Assembly (NCBI GenBank): GCA_902521655.1
Contig: CABYSM010000006.1
Span: 1 to 50,245, forward strand
Direction of reading: 5' to 3'
Source: an uncultured Pelagibacteraceae bacterium
Lineage (GTDB): Bacteria; Pseudomonadota; Alphaproteobacteria; Pelagibacterales; AG-422-B15
Length of the DNA stretch: 50,245 nucleotides
In this document: positions 28,508 to 35,963 of the stretch, one piece after another
Position numbering within the stretch: position 1 is the first letter of the stretch
Layout of the letters: each line of letters begins with the position of its first letter
Translations under genes and position numbers: made by a program
Notes under the pieces: generated by a model
What the model saw: the letters and a program-made list of their open reading frames with translations, nothing else
Databases searched by the model: none
Told to the model about the DNA's origin: nothing

Positions 28508-29491
28508 CTAACCCCAACAGAGTTCTTCACCTAGCTTCATCATCCCATTGGAATAAACTATTCCATTTTTTCTATCCTCACTTAGGAAACAGGGACCATC
28601 AAGATCTATAAAATCTGCATTTTTATATAAAGGCAGTATTTGCATCATTGAAACTGAGCTAGATACCATGCAGCCAAGCATAACCTTGAATCCTTTTTCT
28701 TTTGCTTTTTTTTGAATCTTCAAGGCCTCAGTCAAACCACCGGTTTTGTCTAATTTAATATTTATAGTGTCATACTTTGCAGAGATTTTATCTAAATCAG
28801 AACTGTCGTGAAAAGACTCATCTGCACAAATAGAGATAGGATAATTGATATTCAACAATTTATCATCATTAGTCGATATCAGAGGTTGTTCTAACAGATC
28901 AATCTTTGTTTTTACAAAAAGATCAATATTTTTATTTAAATCATCCACTTCAAATGATTCATTAGCGTCAACTATAATTGTTGTATTGGGCAAACTCTCT
29001 CTTGCGTTAGTAAGAATTCTGTCTAAATTTTTATTATCTACTTTAATTTTTATTGTAGGGAATTCTCTATGGTCATAAATATCTTCAATCATTTTGTCTG
29101 GATCATCCAGTACAACTGTGTAACTGCTTGGAATTTCTTGAGGCTTTTGAATATCAAGCATTGACCATACAGTTTCTTGCTTTTTTTTACTTTCTAAATC
29201 CCACAGAGCACAATCAATAGCATTCCTTGCTGCTCCATTATTTATAAATTGATCAAGATTTTTTTTATTAATTTCTAAATTTTCAATACCATCTTTCAAT
29301 TCCAGTATTTCTTTTTGAACACTTTCCAAAGTCTCATTATATCGACCATAGGGAACGCATTCTCCTATTCCAGTAAATTTATTTTCAGAAAGCTTTACCT
29401 CAATTGTTTCAGCAGTATTTTTTGATCCCCTGGAAATATTAAAAGACTTATTTAATTGCCAAGATAAATGAGAAATATCAAGTTTAATCAT
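28508..29491 (-). CDS. dgcA: DgcA-like N-acyl amino acid racemase / dipeptide epimerase (enolase superfamily)
   Basis: The 327-residue protein is of the MLE/dipeptide-epimerase subgroup. The metal ligands and bases are present: KxK with Lys148 and Lys150 (TIKIKVD), Asp175 (VDANESF), Glu201 (LLEQP), Asp224 (CADESF) and a Lys in NIKLDKTGG. Alone it would be called L-Ala-D/L-Glu epimerase. The partner upstream is a DUF1611 protein, and such pairs have been described as DgcN-DgcA, which convert D-glutamate to L-glutamate through N-acetyl intermediates. It overlaps dgcN by 8 bases. The assignment of DgcA rests on context. Confidence 0.8.
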   Translation of the reverse strand: MIKLDISHLSWQLNKSFNISRGSKNTAETIEVKLSENKFTGIGECVPYGRYNETLESVQKEILELKDGIENLEINKKNLDQFINNGAARNAIDCALWDLESKKKQETVWSMLDIQKPQEIPSSYTVVLDDPDKMIEDIYDHREFPTIKIKVDNKNLDRILTNARESLPNTTIIVDANESFEVDDLNKNIDLFVKTKIDLLEQPLISTNDDKLLNINYPISICADESFHDSSDLDKISAKYDTINIKLDKTGGLTEALKIQKKAKEKGFKVMLGCMVSSSVSMMQILPLYKNADFIDLDGPCFLSEDRKNGIVYSNGMMKLGEELCWG

Positions 29492-30485
29492 TTATTTTTT
29501 CTAAAAGATCAATGAAAGGATCTAAGTTATCAGTTATTGGATCTATGCAAGGTAGCTGAAATTGGGATGAAATTTCTTTTTTTATGTCACTCTTATTATT
29601 TTTCATATTAGAGGTATTAAGAGCAATACCAATGCAGTGAATATTTTTATTAGTTAATTTACCGCACTGAACTGTTTGTTCTATCACATCGCCTATACTG
29701 GGCAGGGCAGCTTCGACACCTCTCATTTGAGTTCTAGTTGGCTCATGACAAACTATAAAAGCGTCTGGCTGACTTCCATGAAGTAGCCCAAGCGAAACTC
29801 CCGCAAATGAAGGGTGAAACAATGAACCTTGTCCCTCAATTATATCCCAATGATCTCTATCATTATCAGGAGACAGCCATTCTACTGCGCCAGAAATAAA
29901 ATCAGATATTATCGCATCTATGGCAATGCCATTTTCAGCAATCAATACGCCTGTTTGACCAGTTGCCTTAAAAGATACTTTCATATTTTTTTCAAGCATA
30001 GCCTTCTCTACGGCAAGTGCTGTATATTTTTTCCCAACTGAACAATCAGTGCCGACTGTCAGTAATCGCTTTCCAGTTCGTTTAAGTCCTTTTCCTGTGT
30101 CGAATTCAATGTTGTTATACCTAAGGTCGTGCAATTTAACACCATGCTTAATCGCAGCTTCAGATATTTCATCAAAAGAAGATAATCGTGAATGCATACC
30201 GCTAGCGATATTTAAGCCAAGTGATATTGCCTTTACAATTATATCAATCCAACCTTCAGGCATTTTCCCCCCGGCGTTAACAACCCCAAGTACAAAAGTT
30301 TTAGCCCCACGCTTTACTGCTTCTTCTAGGGAGATCTCATCAATACCAAGACTTGATTTTGCATTCGGTAGGCTCATTTGGCCAATACACCATTCTGGGC
30401 GCCAATAGTTAATCCCAGCGGCTGTTTTAATCGCTAATTCATCTTTTGCATCACCTAAAAATAATAAGTATGGCTTGGATATCAT
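29484..30485 (-). CDS. dgcN: DgcN-like DUF1611 protein (D-glutamate N-acetyltransferase)
   Basis: The 333-residue protein has the DUF1611 layout: an N-terminal Rossmann-like part ending in a Gly-rich loop, then a P-loop-like TVGTDCSVGKKYTALAVEKA (about 144-163), and DIIEGQGSLFHPSFAGVSLG. DUF1611 proteins were long misnamed in databases. Work on marine bacteria assigned one member, DgcN, to acetylation of D-glutamate ahead of the DgcA racemase. The next gene downstream is the matching enolase-superfamily partner with an 8-base overlap. The activity is taken from family knowledge and context. Confidence 0.8.
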   Translation of the reverse strand: MISKPYLLFLGDAKDELAIKTAAGINYWRPEWCIGQMSLPNAKSSLGIDEISLEEAVKRGAKTFVLGVVNAGGKMPEGWIDIIVKAISLGLNIASGMHSRLSSFDEISEAAIKHGVKLHDLRYNNIEFDTGKGLKRTGKRLLTVGTDCSVGKKYTALAVEKAMLEKNMKVSFKATGQTGVLIAENGIAIDAIISDFISGAVEWLSPDNDRDHWDIIEGQGSLFHPSFAGVSLGLLHGSQPDAFIVCHEPTRTQMRGVEAALPSIGDVIEQTVQCGKLTNKNIHCIGIALNTSNMKNNKSDIKKEISSQFQLPCIDPITDNLDPFIDLLEKIND

Positions 30486-30505
30486 GTGATTAAGTCAGGA
30501 TTTGT

Positions 30506-30537
30506 TGTGGAAAGTGTGGTTAGTAGAATGTGGATAA
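30506..30537 (-). promoter_or_regulatory. DnaA-box-like cluster beside an AT-rich segment
   Basis: TGTGGATAA at 30529-30537 is the exact reverse complement of the consensus DnaA box TTATCCACA. Two weaker relatives, TGTGGAAAG (30506) and TGTGGTTAG (30515), lie just upstream in the same orientation. An AT-rich stretch (30538-30590) follows. This could be a minimal origin of replication, a DnaA-controlled promoter for dgcN or the small RNA, or coincidence. One perfect box alone is not strong evidence in 50 kb. Confidence 0.4.
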
Positions 30538-30578
30538 CTTTTATTCATAATATTATTCTTGTAGCATAAAATATCATT

Positions 30579-30679
30579 TTCTAAAATTAAGGTTCGCAAT
30601 GGAACGTTCATGCGTTTTGGGGTTCGACCGGCCCCCGAAAAGCGCCAAAGTTAGAAAATTCTTGCTTTGGTGCTTTTTT
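30579..30679 (+). ncRNA. Probable small RNA, or terminated leader upstream of ferredoxin
   Basis: A promoter-like pair, TTCATA (30544-30549) and TAAAAT (30567-30572), 17 bases apart, predicts a start near 30579. About 100 bases later lies a strong terminator. Between them is a G+C-rich hairpin, TTTTGGGG (30615-30622) against CCCC-G-AAAA (30633-30641), with one bulged G. There is no open reading frame of note. Such a unit is typical of a trans-acting sRNA or a riboregulated leader for the ferredoxin gene. I cannot match it to a known family; it is not a tRNA despite the TTCGA in its loop. Confidence 0.5.
30641..30679 (+). terminator. Rho-independent terminator of the putative small RNA
   Basis: GCGCCAAAG (30642-30650) pairs with CTTTGGTGC (30665-30673) with one G-T wobble and a 14-base loop, followed by six T (30674-30679). 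A flanking A-T pair extends it. It points to the ferredoxin gene, 53 bases downstream, so that gene either has its own promoter or is controlled by read-through. Confidence 0.88.
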
Positions 30680-30731
30680 GATGTATTTGAACCATAAAAT
30701 AACACTATTAATTAATCTTCTGAGAAGCGCA

Positions 30732-31052
30732 ATGGCTAAGATCAAATATATCGAATTCGATGGCAAAGAGCATGAAATCGAAGTCAGTAACGGCCTCACT
30801 GTTATGGAAGGGGCAATAAAAAATAAAATTCCAGGCATTGATGCTGATTGTGGAGGAGCTTGCGCTTGTGCGACTTGCCACGTGTATGTAGCAGATGAGT
30901 GGATTAATAAACTTCCTAATAAAGATGACTCAGAGGAAGACATGCTTGATTTTGCGTTTGAAGTAAAAGAAAGCAGCAGATTAAGCTGTCAAATTACAGT
31001 TTCTGATGAATTAGAAGGACTAGTTGTGAAAATGCCAGAAAAGCAATTTTAA
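30732..31052 (+). CDS. 2Fe-2S ferredoxin, adrenodoxin/putidaredoxin type
   Basis: I place the start at ATG 30732, after GAGAAG; upstream in-frame starts would overlap the terminator. The 106-residue protein has four cluster cysteines, Cys40, Cys46, Cys49 and Cys86, spaced C-x5-C-x2-C-x36-C as in adrenodoxin. [13 protein letters not shown] and RLSCQITV are diagnostic. These ferredoxins feed electrons to P450s or to Fe-S assembly. A ferredoxin-NADP reductase gene lies 1.2 kb downstream and may be its partner. Its last 4 bases overlap the convergent DUF1254 gene. Confidence 0.93.
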   Translation: MAKIKYIEFDGKEHEIEVSNGLTVMEGAIKNKIPGIDADCGGACACATCHVYVADEWINKLPNKDDSEEDMLDFAFEVKESSRLSCQITVSDELEGLVVKMPEKQF

Positions 31053-31576
31053 GAGTCTTGAAGTTTACAATTTAGATTATTCTGTATTTCATTTAATTTT
31101 TCAACATTTGAACCATTTCCAACAAATTGTCTCATTAGCATAAGACCTTTATTTGAAGGCGAAACTACTATAAATCCATCAGTGACTTTTGTTGGCGTAG
31201 ATCCTGGACCAAATAAATACATCTTAAGTTTACCAAAGTTATGTGAATTTTCGTTTACTGTAGAAAAATTGTCAGTATTTTCAGAAAAAAATGAAATTGA
31301 CCAATAAGTTTCAGGAACTTCAGTTTCGATAACTAATGGAAAATACGTAACATCGTAAACGCATCCTCCATAGAGAATATCTGCACTAGGTCTAATGACC
31401 TCAGTAAAATCTGATGTTGGCAAATCACGAGCGAATGAATTATTGATCATATTTTGCTCTTCCCAATTTCGTCCGACGTACTTCATCATTAACGTGGGCA
31501 TGTAATAAATAATTATCAAATGTAAAAGAAATCCTATTATTGCAAGTAAAGATAGTTTTTTTATAAAGCTATTCAT
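31049..31576 (-). CDS. DUF1254-like membrane-anchored protein
   Basis: The 175-residue protein has one N-terminal membrane helix (about 8-27) and a predicted periplasmic beta-rich domain with [20 protein letters not shown]. This resembles the DUF1254 family, usually encoded in tandem with DUF1214, as here. The function of both families is unknown. It overlaps the upstream partner by 8 bases. Family recall is moderate; the paired arrangement supports it. Confidence 0.7.
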   Translation of the reverse strand: MNSFIKKLSLLAIIGFLLHLIIIYYMPTLMMKYVGRNWEEQNMINNSFARDLPTSDFTEVIRPSADILYGGCVYDVTYFPLVIETEVPETYWSISFFSENTDNFSTVNENSHNFGKLKMYLFGPGSTPTKVTDGFIVVSPSNKGLMLMRQFVGNGSNVEKLNEIQNNLNCKLQDS

Positions 31577-32168
31577 CTTTACACCTCAATTTCTCTATTT
31601 TTGGTAAATCCACTCTTTTTAACTTTGAAAAATATTCCTCTCCAGGCAAATATATTCTTAGCGCAACTGAAAAGTGCTCATCATTAGGAACTCTTATCCA
31701 GTTTTTTTCAGAAATTTCAGAAATAAAATTATCTTCACTTGTTAAAAAAATCTCAAATCCGCCTTCAAAATTAAAGTCAACCGTCTCACTGTTTAAGGCA
31801 TAGATTTTTTCATCGTTCTCAACTAAATAACCATCTTCATTGTAGACAGTAATGCTCCACCATCTAGACTCGATGTCATCCCCAATAATATTGTAAGTGC
31901 AATTTCCTATTAATTTTACATCTTCAATATCGTTAAATGCATGAAAATAAGCTGCCTCAGGCTTTGAAAGAGCAAATGTTCCACGCATTGCAACAGCAGC
32001 TCTTGTGTACATATCTCTATCTTTGTCGCCTGGGGATGGCAAAATCTGCCAATTATCATTTTTTATAAATGCAAATTCCTCATAAAGCTTGGCAGAAGCG
32101 TAAGTAAAAGCAACGGCAATTAGTATCACAGCAATTAAATATAAGAGGTATCTGCGTAATAAAATCAT
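31569..32168 (-). CDS. DUF1214-like membrane-anchored protein
   Basis: The 199-residue protein starts with a membrane helix (about 6-26) and continues as a beta-rich domain with TRAAVAMRGTFALSKPEAAY and SRWWSITVYNEDGYLVEN, typical of DUF1214. These proteins occur next to DUF1254 partners in many alphaproteobacteria and have no known activity. Residues 165-199 include RIYLPGEEYFSKLKRVDLPK, a usual C-terminal pattern. It diverges from the ferredoxin reductase gene with a 52-base gap holding a TATAAT at 32171-32176. Confidence 0.78.
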   Translation of the reverse strand: MILLRRYLLYLIAVILIAVAFTYASAKLYEEFAFIKNDNWQILPSPGDKDRDMYTRAAVAMRGTFALSKPEAAYFHAFNDIEDVKLIGNCTYNIIGDDIESRWWSITVYNEDGYLVENDEKIYALNSETVDFNFEGGFEIFLTSEDNFISEISEKNWIRVPNDEHFSVALRIYLPGEEYFSKLKRVDLPKIEKLRCKDE

Positions 32169-32220
32169 TGTATAATCAATAAGTAATATTATTTATTATC
32201 ATATAACAAGGAATAAATAT

Positions 32221-33246
32221 ATGTCTGAAACTATCAAAACTGATTGCTTAATAATTGGAGGCGGTCCTGTAGGTTTATTTGCAGTCTTTGAATTGGGAAT
32301 ATTGGGACTTGATAGTCATGTTGTAGATAACCTCGATAAAATTGGTGGACAATGTGCCGAATTATATCCAGACAAACCTATTTATGATATTCCTGCTTTG
32401 CCTGAGTGTACCGGTTTATCATTAATTGAAAATCTTCAAAAACAAATCAAACCTTTTAATACACCCTTTCATTTAAACGAAAGAATTAATGAAATATCAA
32501 ATCATGAGAATGTTTGGAAATTAAAAACTTCAAGCGACAAAGTGTTTGAAACCCCAAATATATTTATAGCTGGTGGAGTTGGATCGTTTGAGCCACGTAA
32601 ACCTCCAATTGAAAATGTTTCTAAGTATGAAAATAAAGGTATTCAATACTCCATTCCGGACAAAAATTATTATACTAATAAAAAAATTATAATCTTTGGT
32701 GGTGGCGATAGTGCCCTAGATTGGACAGTTGAACTCTCCAAAATAGCTTCACATATCACATTGGTCCATAGAAGAGACGAATTTAAAGCTGCAAATCATA
32801 CTGTTAGTTTAATGAAAGAACTGGTCAAAGAAGGAAAAGTTGACTTAATAACTAAAAATCAGATTAGTGATGTTCAAGGCAGTGATAGAGTTGAAAGAGC
32901 AATTATTAAAGATAATGATGGGAATGAAAAATCATTAGATTGTGATGAGATTTTAATTTTCTATGGATTAAAGATGGAGCTTGGACCTATTAATGATTGG
33001 GGCCTTAACTTGAACGAAAAACAAATTGAAGTAAATACTGAGAATTTTGAGACAAATCTAGCAGGTGTATTTGCAATGGGAGATATTTCTTATTATCCAG
33101 GTAAACTAAAGTTAATTCTATCAGGATTCCATGAAGCTGCATTAGCAGCTCAAAAAGCTTTTGTACGAGCTAGGCCCGATGAAACATTAACTTTTCGATA
33201 CACGACTTCATCAAGCGATATTCAAAAGAAATTAGGGGTAAAATAA
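32221..33246 (+). CDS. Ferredoxin-NADP reductase, thioredoxin-reductase-like
   Basis: The 341-residue flavoprotein has an FAD fold (CLIIGGGPVGLFAVFELG), VDNLDKIGGQCAELYPDKPI, a second Rossmann fold for NADP (KIIIFGGGDSALDWTVEL, VHRRDEFKA) and GVFAMGDISYYPGKLKLI. It lacks the CxxC pair of thioredoxin reductase, as expected for the YumC-type FNR. It moves electrons between NADPH and ferredoxin. The adrenodoxin-type ferredoxin upstream is a natural partner. It heads a four-gene set in which the next gene begins at the base after its stop. Confidence 0.93.
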   Translation: MSETIKTDCLIIGGGPVGLFAVFELGILGLDSHVVDNLDKIGGQCAELYPDKPIYDIPALPECTGLSLIENLQKQIKPFNTPFHLNERINEISNHENVWKLKTSSDKVFETPNIFIAGGVGSFEPRKPPIENVSKYENKGIQYSIPDKNYYTNKKIIIFGGGDSALDWTVELSKIASHITLVHRRDEFKAANHTVSLMKELVKEGKVDLITKNQISDVQGSDRVERAIIKDNDGNEKSLDCDEILIFYGLKMELGPINDWGLNLNEKQIEVNTENFETNLAGVFAMGDISYYPGKLKLILSGFHEAALAAQKAFVRARPDETLTFRYTTSSSDIQKKLGVK

Positions 33247-33873
33247 TTGCTTCAAAAACTTTACGATAAATATGTCTGCCCTCATCTCATAAATTATGCG
33301 ATGCAAATGAAACCGTTCAGAAAGCAGAGAGAAAAATTAATACCCTCTGCGTCAGGCAGGGTCTTAGAAATAGGTATAGGTTCAGGGTTAAATTTTAATT
33401 ATTACAACAAAGAAAATGTAGCAGAGGTATTTGCAGTTGAGCCGGATGAAATATTAATGGAAAAAGCAAAACAAAATGCAAAAATAAACAATATAAATTT
33501 GAATGTTCAGCAACTAAAAGCTGAAGAATTGCCTTTTGATAATAACTCATTTGATACAATAATTAGTACATACACCATGTGTTCTATACCCGGCCTCAGC
33601 AGTGCAATGTCTGAAATCAATAGAGTTATGAAGCCAAATGGTAAATTTCTTTTTTCAGAGCATGGAAAATCCCCTGATATAAATGTTTTTAAGTGGCAAA
33701 AAAGAATGAATGCAATCCAAAAAAGAATAGCCGGTGGCTGTCATTTAGATGTAGACATTCCAAATGAAATAACAAAAGCCAATTTTAAATTGAATAAAAT
33801 TGATAGCATGTATGTTCCTGGGCCAAAATTTTTAAGTTATCATTATTGGGGCGTTGCTAGTCCCTTGAAATAA
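33247..33873 (+). CDS. METTL7-like class I SAM methyltransferase
   Basis: The start is TTG 33247, with AGGGGT 7 bases upstream; it begins directly after the reductase stop. The 208-residue protein has motif I VLEIGIGSGLNFNYYN, an acidic second-strand end (VEPDE), STYTMCSIPGL and FLFSEHGKSPD followed by WQKRMNAIQKRIAGGCHLD. These last features resemble METTL7/TMT1 proteins, of which the human members methylate thiols. The substrate here is unknown. Context of a flavin monooxygenase and an O-methyltransferase suggests small-molecule modification. Confidence 0.8.
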   Translation: MLQKLYDKYVCPHLINYAMQMKPFRKQREKLIPSASGRVLEIGIGSGLNFNYYNKENVAEVFAVEPDEILMEKAKQNAKINNINLNVQQLKAEELPFDNNSFDTIISTYTMCSIPGLSSAMSEINRVMKPNGKFLFSEHGKSPDINVFKWQKRMNAIQKRIAGGCHLDVDIPNEITKANFKLNKIDSMYVPGPKFLSYHYWGVASPLK

Positions 33874-33876
33874 ACT

Positions 33877-34506
33877 ATGTTAATGCGACAAACTTTAGAT
33901 TACGTTTTTTCAAATGCTGAAAAAAATAATCCAAAATCAATTTTACAAACGATCGATAATTTTGTTCTTGAAAGCGGTAAGTTCTTAATGAATGTGGGTC
34001 CAGAAAAAGGAGAAATTCTTAGATACCATCTTGTAAAATCAAAACCAAATAATGTTATCGAGTTAGGGACATTTATTGGATATTCAGCAGTATTAATCTC
34101 ATCTACCATTGGAGAAAAAAGCAAATTAACTTCAATTGATTCAGACAGTCACTCTATAGAAATAGCGAAAGAACTAATCAACTTTGCTGGGTTAGATGAT
34201 AAAGTAAATTTTATGCATGGAAACGCTGAAGAAATTATACCCGAATTAAATTTTAATGCTGATTTTGTGTTTATTGATCATGCAAAGAAAAAGTATCTTT
34301 CAGATTTAAAGCTTTTGGAAAGAGAGGAAATAGTTATCAAGAATTGTACTGTATTTGCTGACAATGTAGGGATTTTCAAAGATGAAATGGTAGAATACTT
34401 CGATCATGTCAGAAATTCTGGGAAATACCAGTCTCAAAATTTTAGCTCGAAATTAGAGTATAGAAATAATATATATGATGCAGTTGAAATATCGATTAAG
34501 AATTAA
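33877..34506 (+). CDS. Catechol O-methyltransferase-like enzyme
   Basis: The 209-residue protein is strikingly like animal COMT. MNVGPEKGEILRYHL and VIELGTFIGYSAVLIS bind the methyl donor. VFIDHAKKKYLSDLKLLE carries the Mg-binding Asp and catalytic Lys. ADNV gives the other Mg ligands, and SSKLEYRNNIYDAVE holds the Glu that contacts the catechol. It should transfer methyl from S-adenosylmethionine to a catechol or similar diol. It has no signal sequence and starts 3 bases after the METTL7-like gene, so the two methyltransferases are likely cotranscribed. The natural substrate is unknown. Confidence 0.85.
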   Translation: MLMRQTLDYVFSNAEKNNPKSILQTIDNFVLESGKFLMNVGPEKGEILRYHLVKSKPNNVIELGTFIGYSAVLISSTIGEKSKLTSIDSDSHSIEIAKELINFAGLDDKVNFMHGNAEEIIPELNFNADFVFIDHAKKKYLSDLKLLEREEIVIKNCTVFADNVGIFKDEMVEYFDHVRNSGKYQSQNFSSKLEYRNNIYDAVEISIKN

Positions 34507-34511
34507 CTATT

Positions 34512-35963
34512 ATGGAAAATAGCAATCATTTTAATGTCATTGTAATTGGTGCTGGAATATCAGGAATTGGTGCTGGATATTATTTAAAAAAGAATTGTCC
34601 AAACAAATCATTTTGCATAATCGAGGGAAGAGAGAATATAGGCGGTACATGGGATTTGTTTAAGTATCCAGGAATAAGATCAGATTCTGATATGTTCACA
34701 CTTGGCTACGCTTTCAAACCTTGGAAAGAGCAAAAAACAATTGCAAACGGACCTTCAATTTTAAATTACTTAGAAGAAACTGTTGAAGAAAATAACCTAC
34801 GCGAAAAAATAAAGTTTAGTCATAAAGTCTTAAGTGCTAATTGGAATTCAGGCAGTCAAAAATGGGAGGTAAGAGCCGCTCATCATGAACAAGAAATATT
34901 GTTGACAGCTAATTTTCTTTTTATGGGAACAGGATATTATAATTATGATGAAGGATATACGCCTGATTTTAATGATCTTAATAAGTATGAAGGTAAATTA
35001 ATACATCCTCAGAAGTGGCCTGAAGATTATGATTACACAGATAAGAAAATGGTTGTAATTGGCAGCGGCGCAACAGCAGCTACGATAATTCCTGAATTGT
35101 CTAAAAAAGCGAAACATGTCACGATGTTGCAGCGCTCACCGACATACTATTTTCCAAGCCCTGACGAAGATAGATTTGCAAATTTTTTAAAAAAAATACT
35201 GCCATCAAAAATGTCTTATACAGTTGTCAGGTTACGGAATGTATTTTTTCAGCAACTTCTATATAGAATTTGTCGATCATATCCTAAATATGTAAAACGA
35301 AAACTCATAGATGGAGTAAAAAAATTATTGCCTAATCACGATATTTCAAAAAATTTTACTCCACGATATTATCCGTGGGAGCAAAGAATGTGCCTAATTC
35401 CAAATGGCGATTTATTCGAGTCTATACGAGAAAATAGGGCATCAGTAATTACAGATCAGATTGATCGATTTACATCAAAGGGTATTACACTAAAATCAGG
35501 CCAAAATATTGAAGCTGATGTTGTAGTAACTGCAACAGGTTTAAATCTACAATCCTTTGGTGGCGTACAAGTGCATATTGATGGAAAGTTGGTTGAGCCC
35601 TCTGAGACCATGACTTATAAAAGTATGATGTTCAGTGGAATTCCAAATTTTGTAAATTCTTTTGGTTATATTAATGCATCTTGGACGTTGAAAGCAGATT
35701 TAACCTGTGAATACGCTTGTCGTTTAATAAATTATCTTGATAAAAATAACTACAGTCATTGTGTGCCAAGGGTTCCTGTGGATGTGAAAGCTGAAAAAGA
35801 TTGGCTAGCAACCGAGTTTTCATCAGGATATATTCATAGAGCTATACATTTATTTCCCCAACAAGGCAGTAGGTCACCATGGGTAAACACACAAAATTAT
35901 TTTAAAGATTTTTTTGGTATTAAATTTGGTCGTCTGAATGACGACTCTATCCACTTTTCCTAA
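34512..35963 (+). CDS. Flavin-containing monooxygenase, Baeyer-Villiger type
   Basis: The 483-residue protein has an FAD motif (VIVIGAGISGIGAGYYLKK), ENIGGTWDLFKYPGIRSDSD, the family fingerprint near KYEGKLIHPQKWPED (FxGxxxHxxxW-like), an NADP motif (MVVIGSGATAATIIPELSK) and VVVTATGLNL. This is the EthA-like class B monooxygenase group, which inserts oxygen next to ketones or oxidises sulfur. The substrate is unknown. It follows the COMT-like gene by 5 bases, and its stop overlaps by 4 bases the end of the convergent ligase gene. Confidence 0.87.
   Translation: MENSNHFNVIVIGAGISGIGAGYYLKKNCPNKSFCIIEGRENIGGTWDLFKYPGIRSDSDMFTLGYAFKPWKEQKTIANGPSILNYLEETVEENNLREKIKFSHKVLSANWNSGSQKWEVRAAHHEQEILLTANFLFMGTGYYNYDEGYTPDFNDLNKYEGKLIHPQKWPEDYDYTDKKMVVIGSGATAATIIPELSKKAKHVTMLQRSPTYYFPSPDEDRFANFLKKILPSKMSYTVVRLRNVFFQQLLYRICRSYPKYVKRKLIDGVKKLLPNHDISKNFTPRYYPWEQRMCLIPNGDLFESIRENRASVITDQIDRFTSKGITLKSGQNIEADVVVTATGLNLQSFGGVQVHIDGKLVEPSETMTYKSMMFSGIPNFVNSFGYINASWTLKADLTCEYACRLINYLDKNNYSHCVPRVPVDVKAEKDWLATEFSSGYIHRAIHLFPQQGSRSPWVNTQNYFKDFFGIKFGRLNDDSIHFS

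Noticed and set aside
30049..30408. 119-codon frame on the plus strand
   Set aside because: It is antisense to the well-supported dgcN-like gene, with no ribosome site or recognisable domain.
30611..30644. tRNA- or tmRNA-like segment because of GGTTCGACC
   Set aside because: The stem and loop do not form a T-arm, no acceptor stem or CCA is present, and a terminator follows at once.
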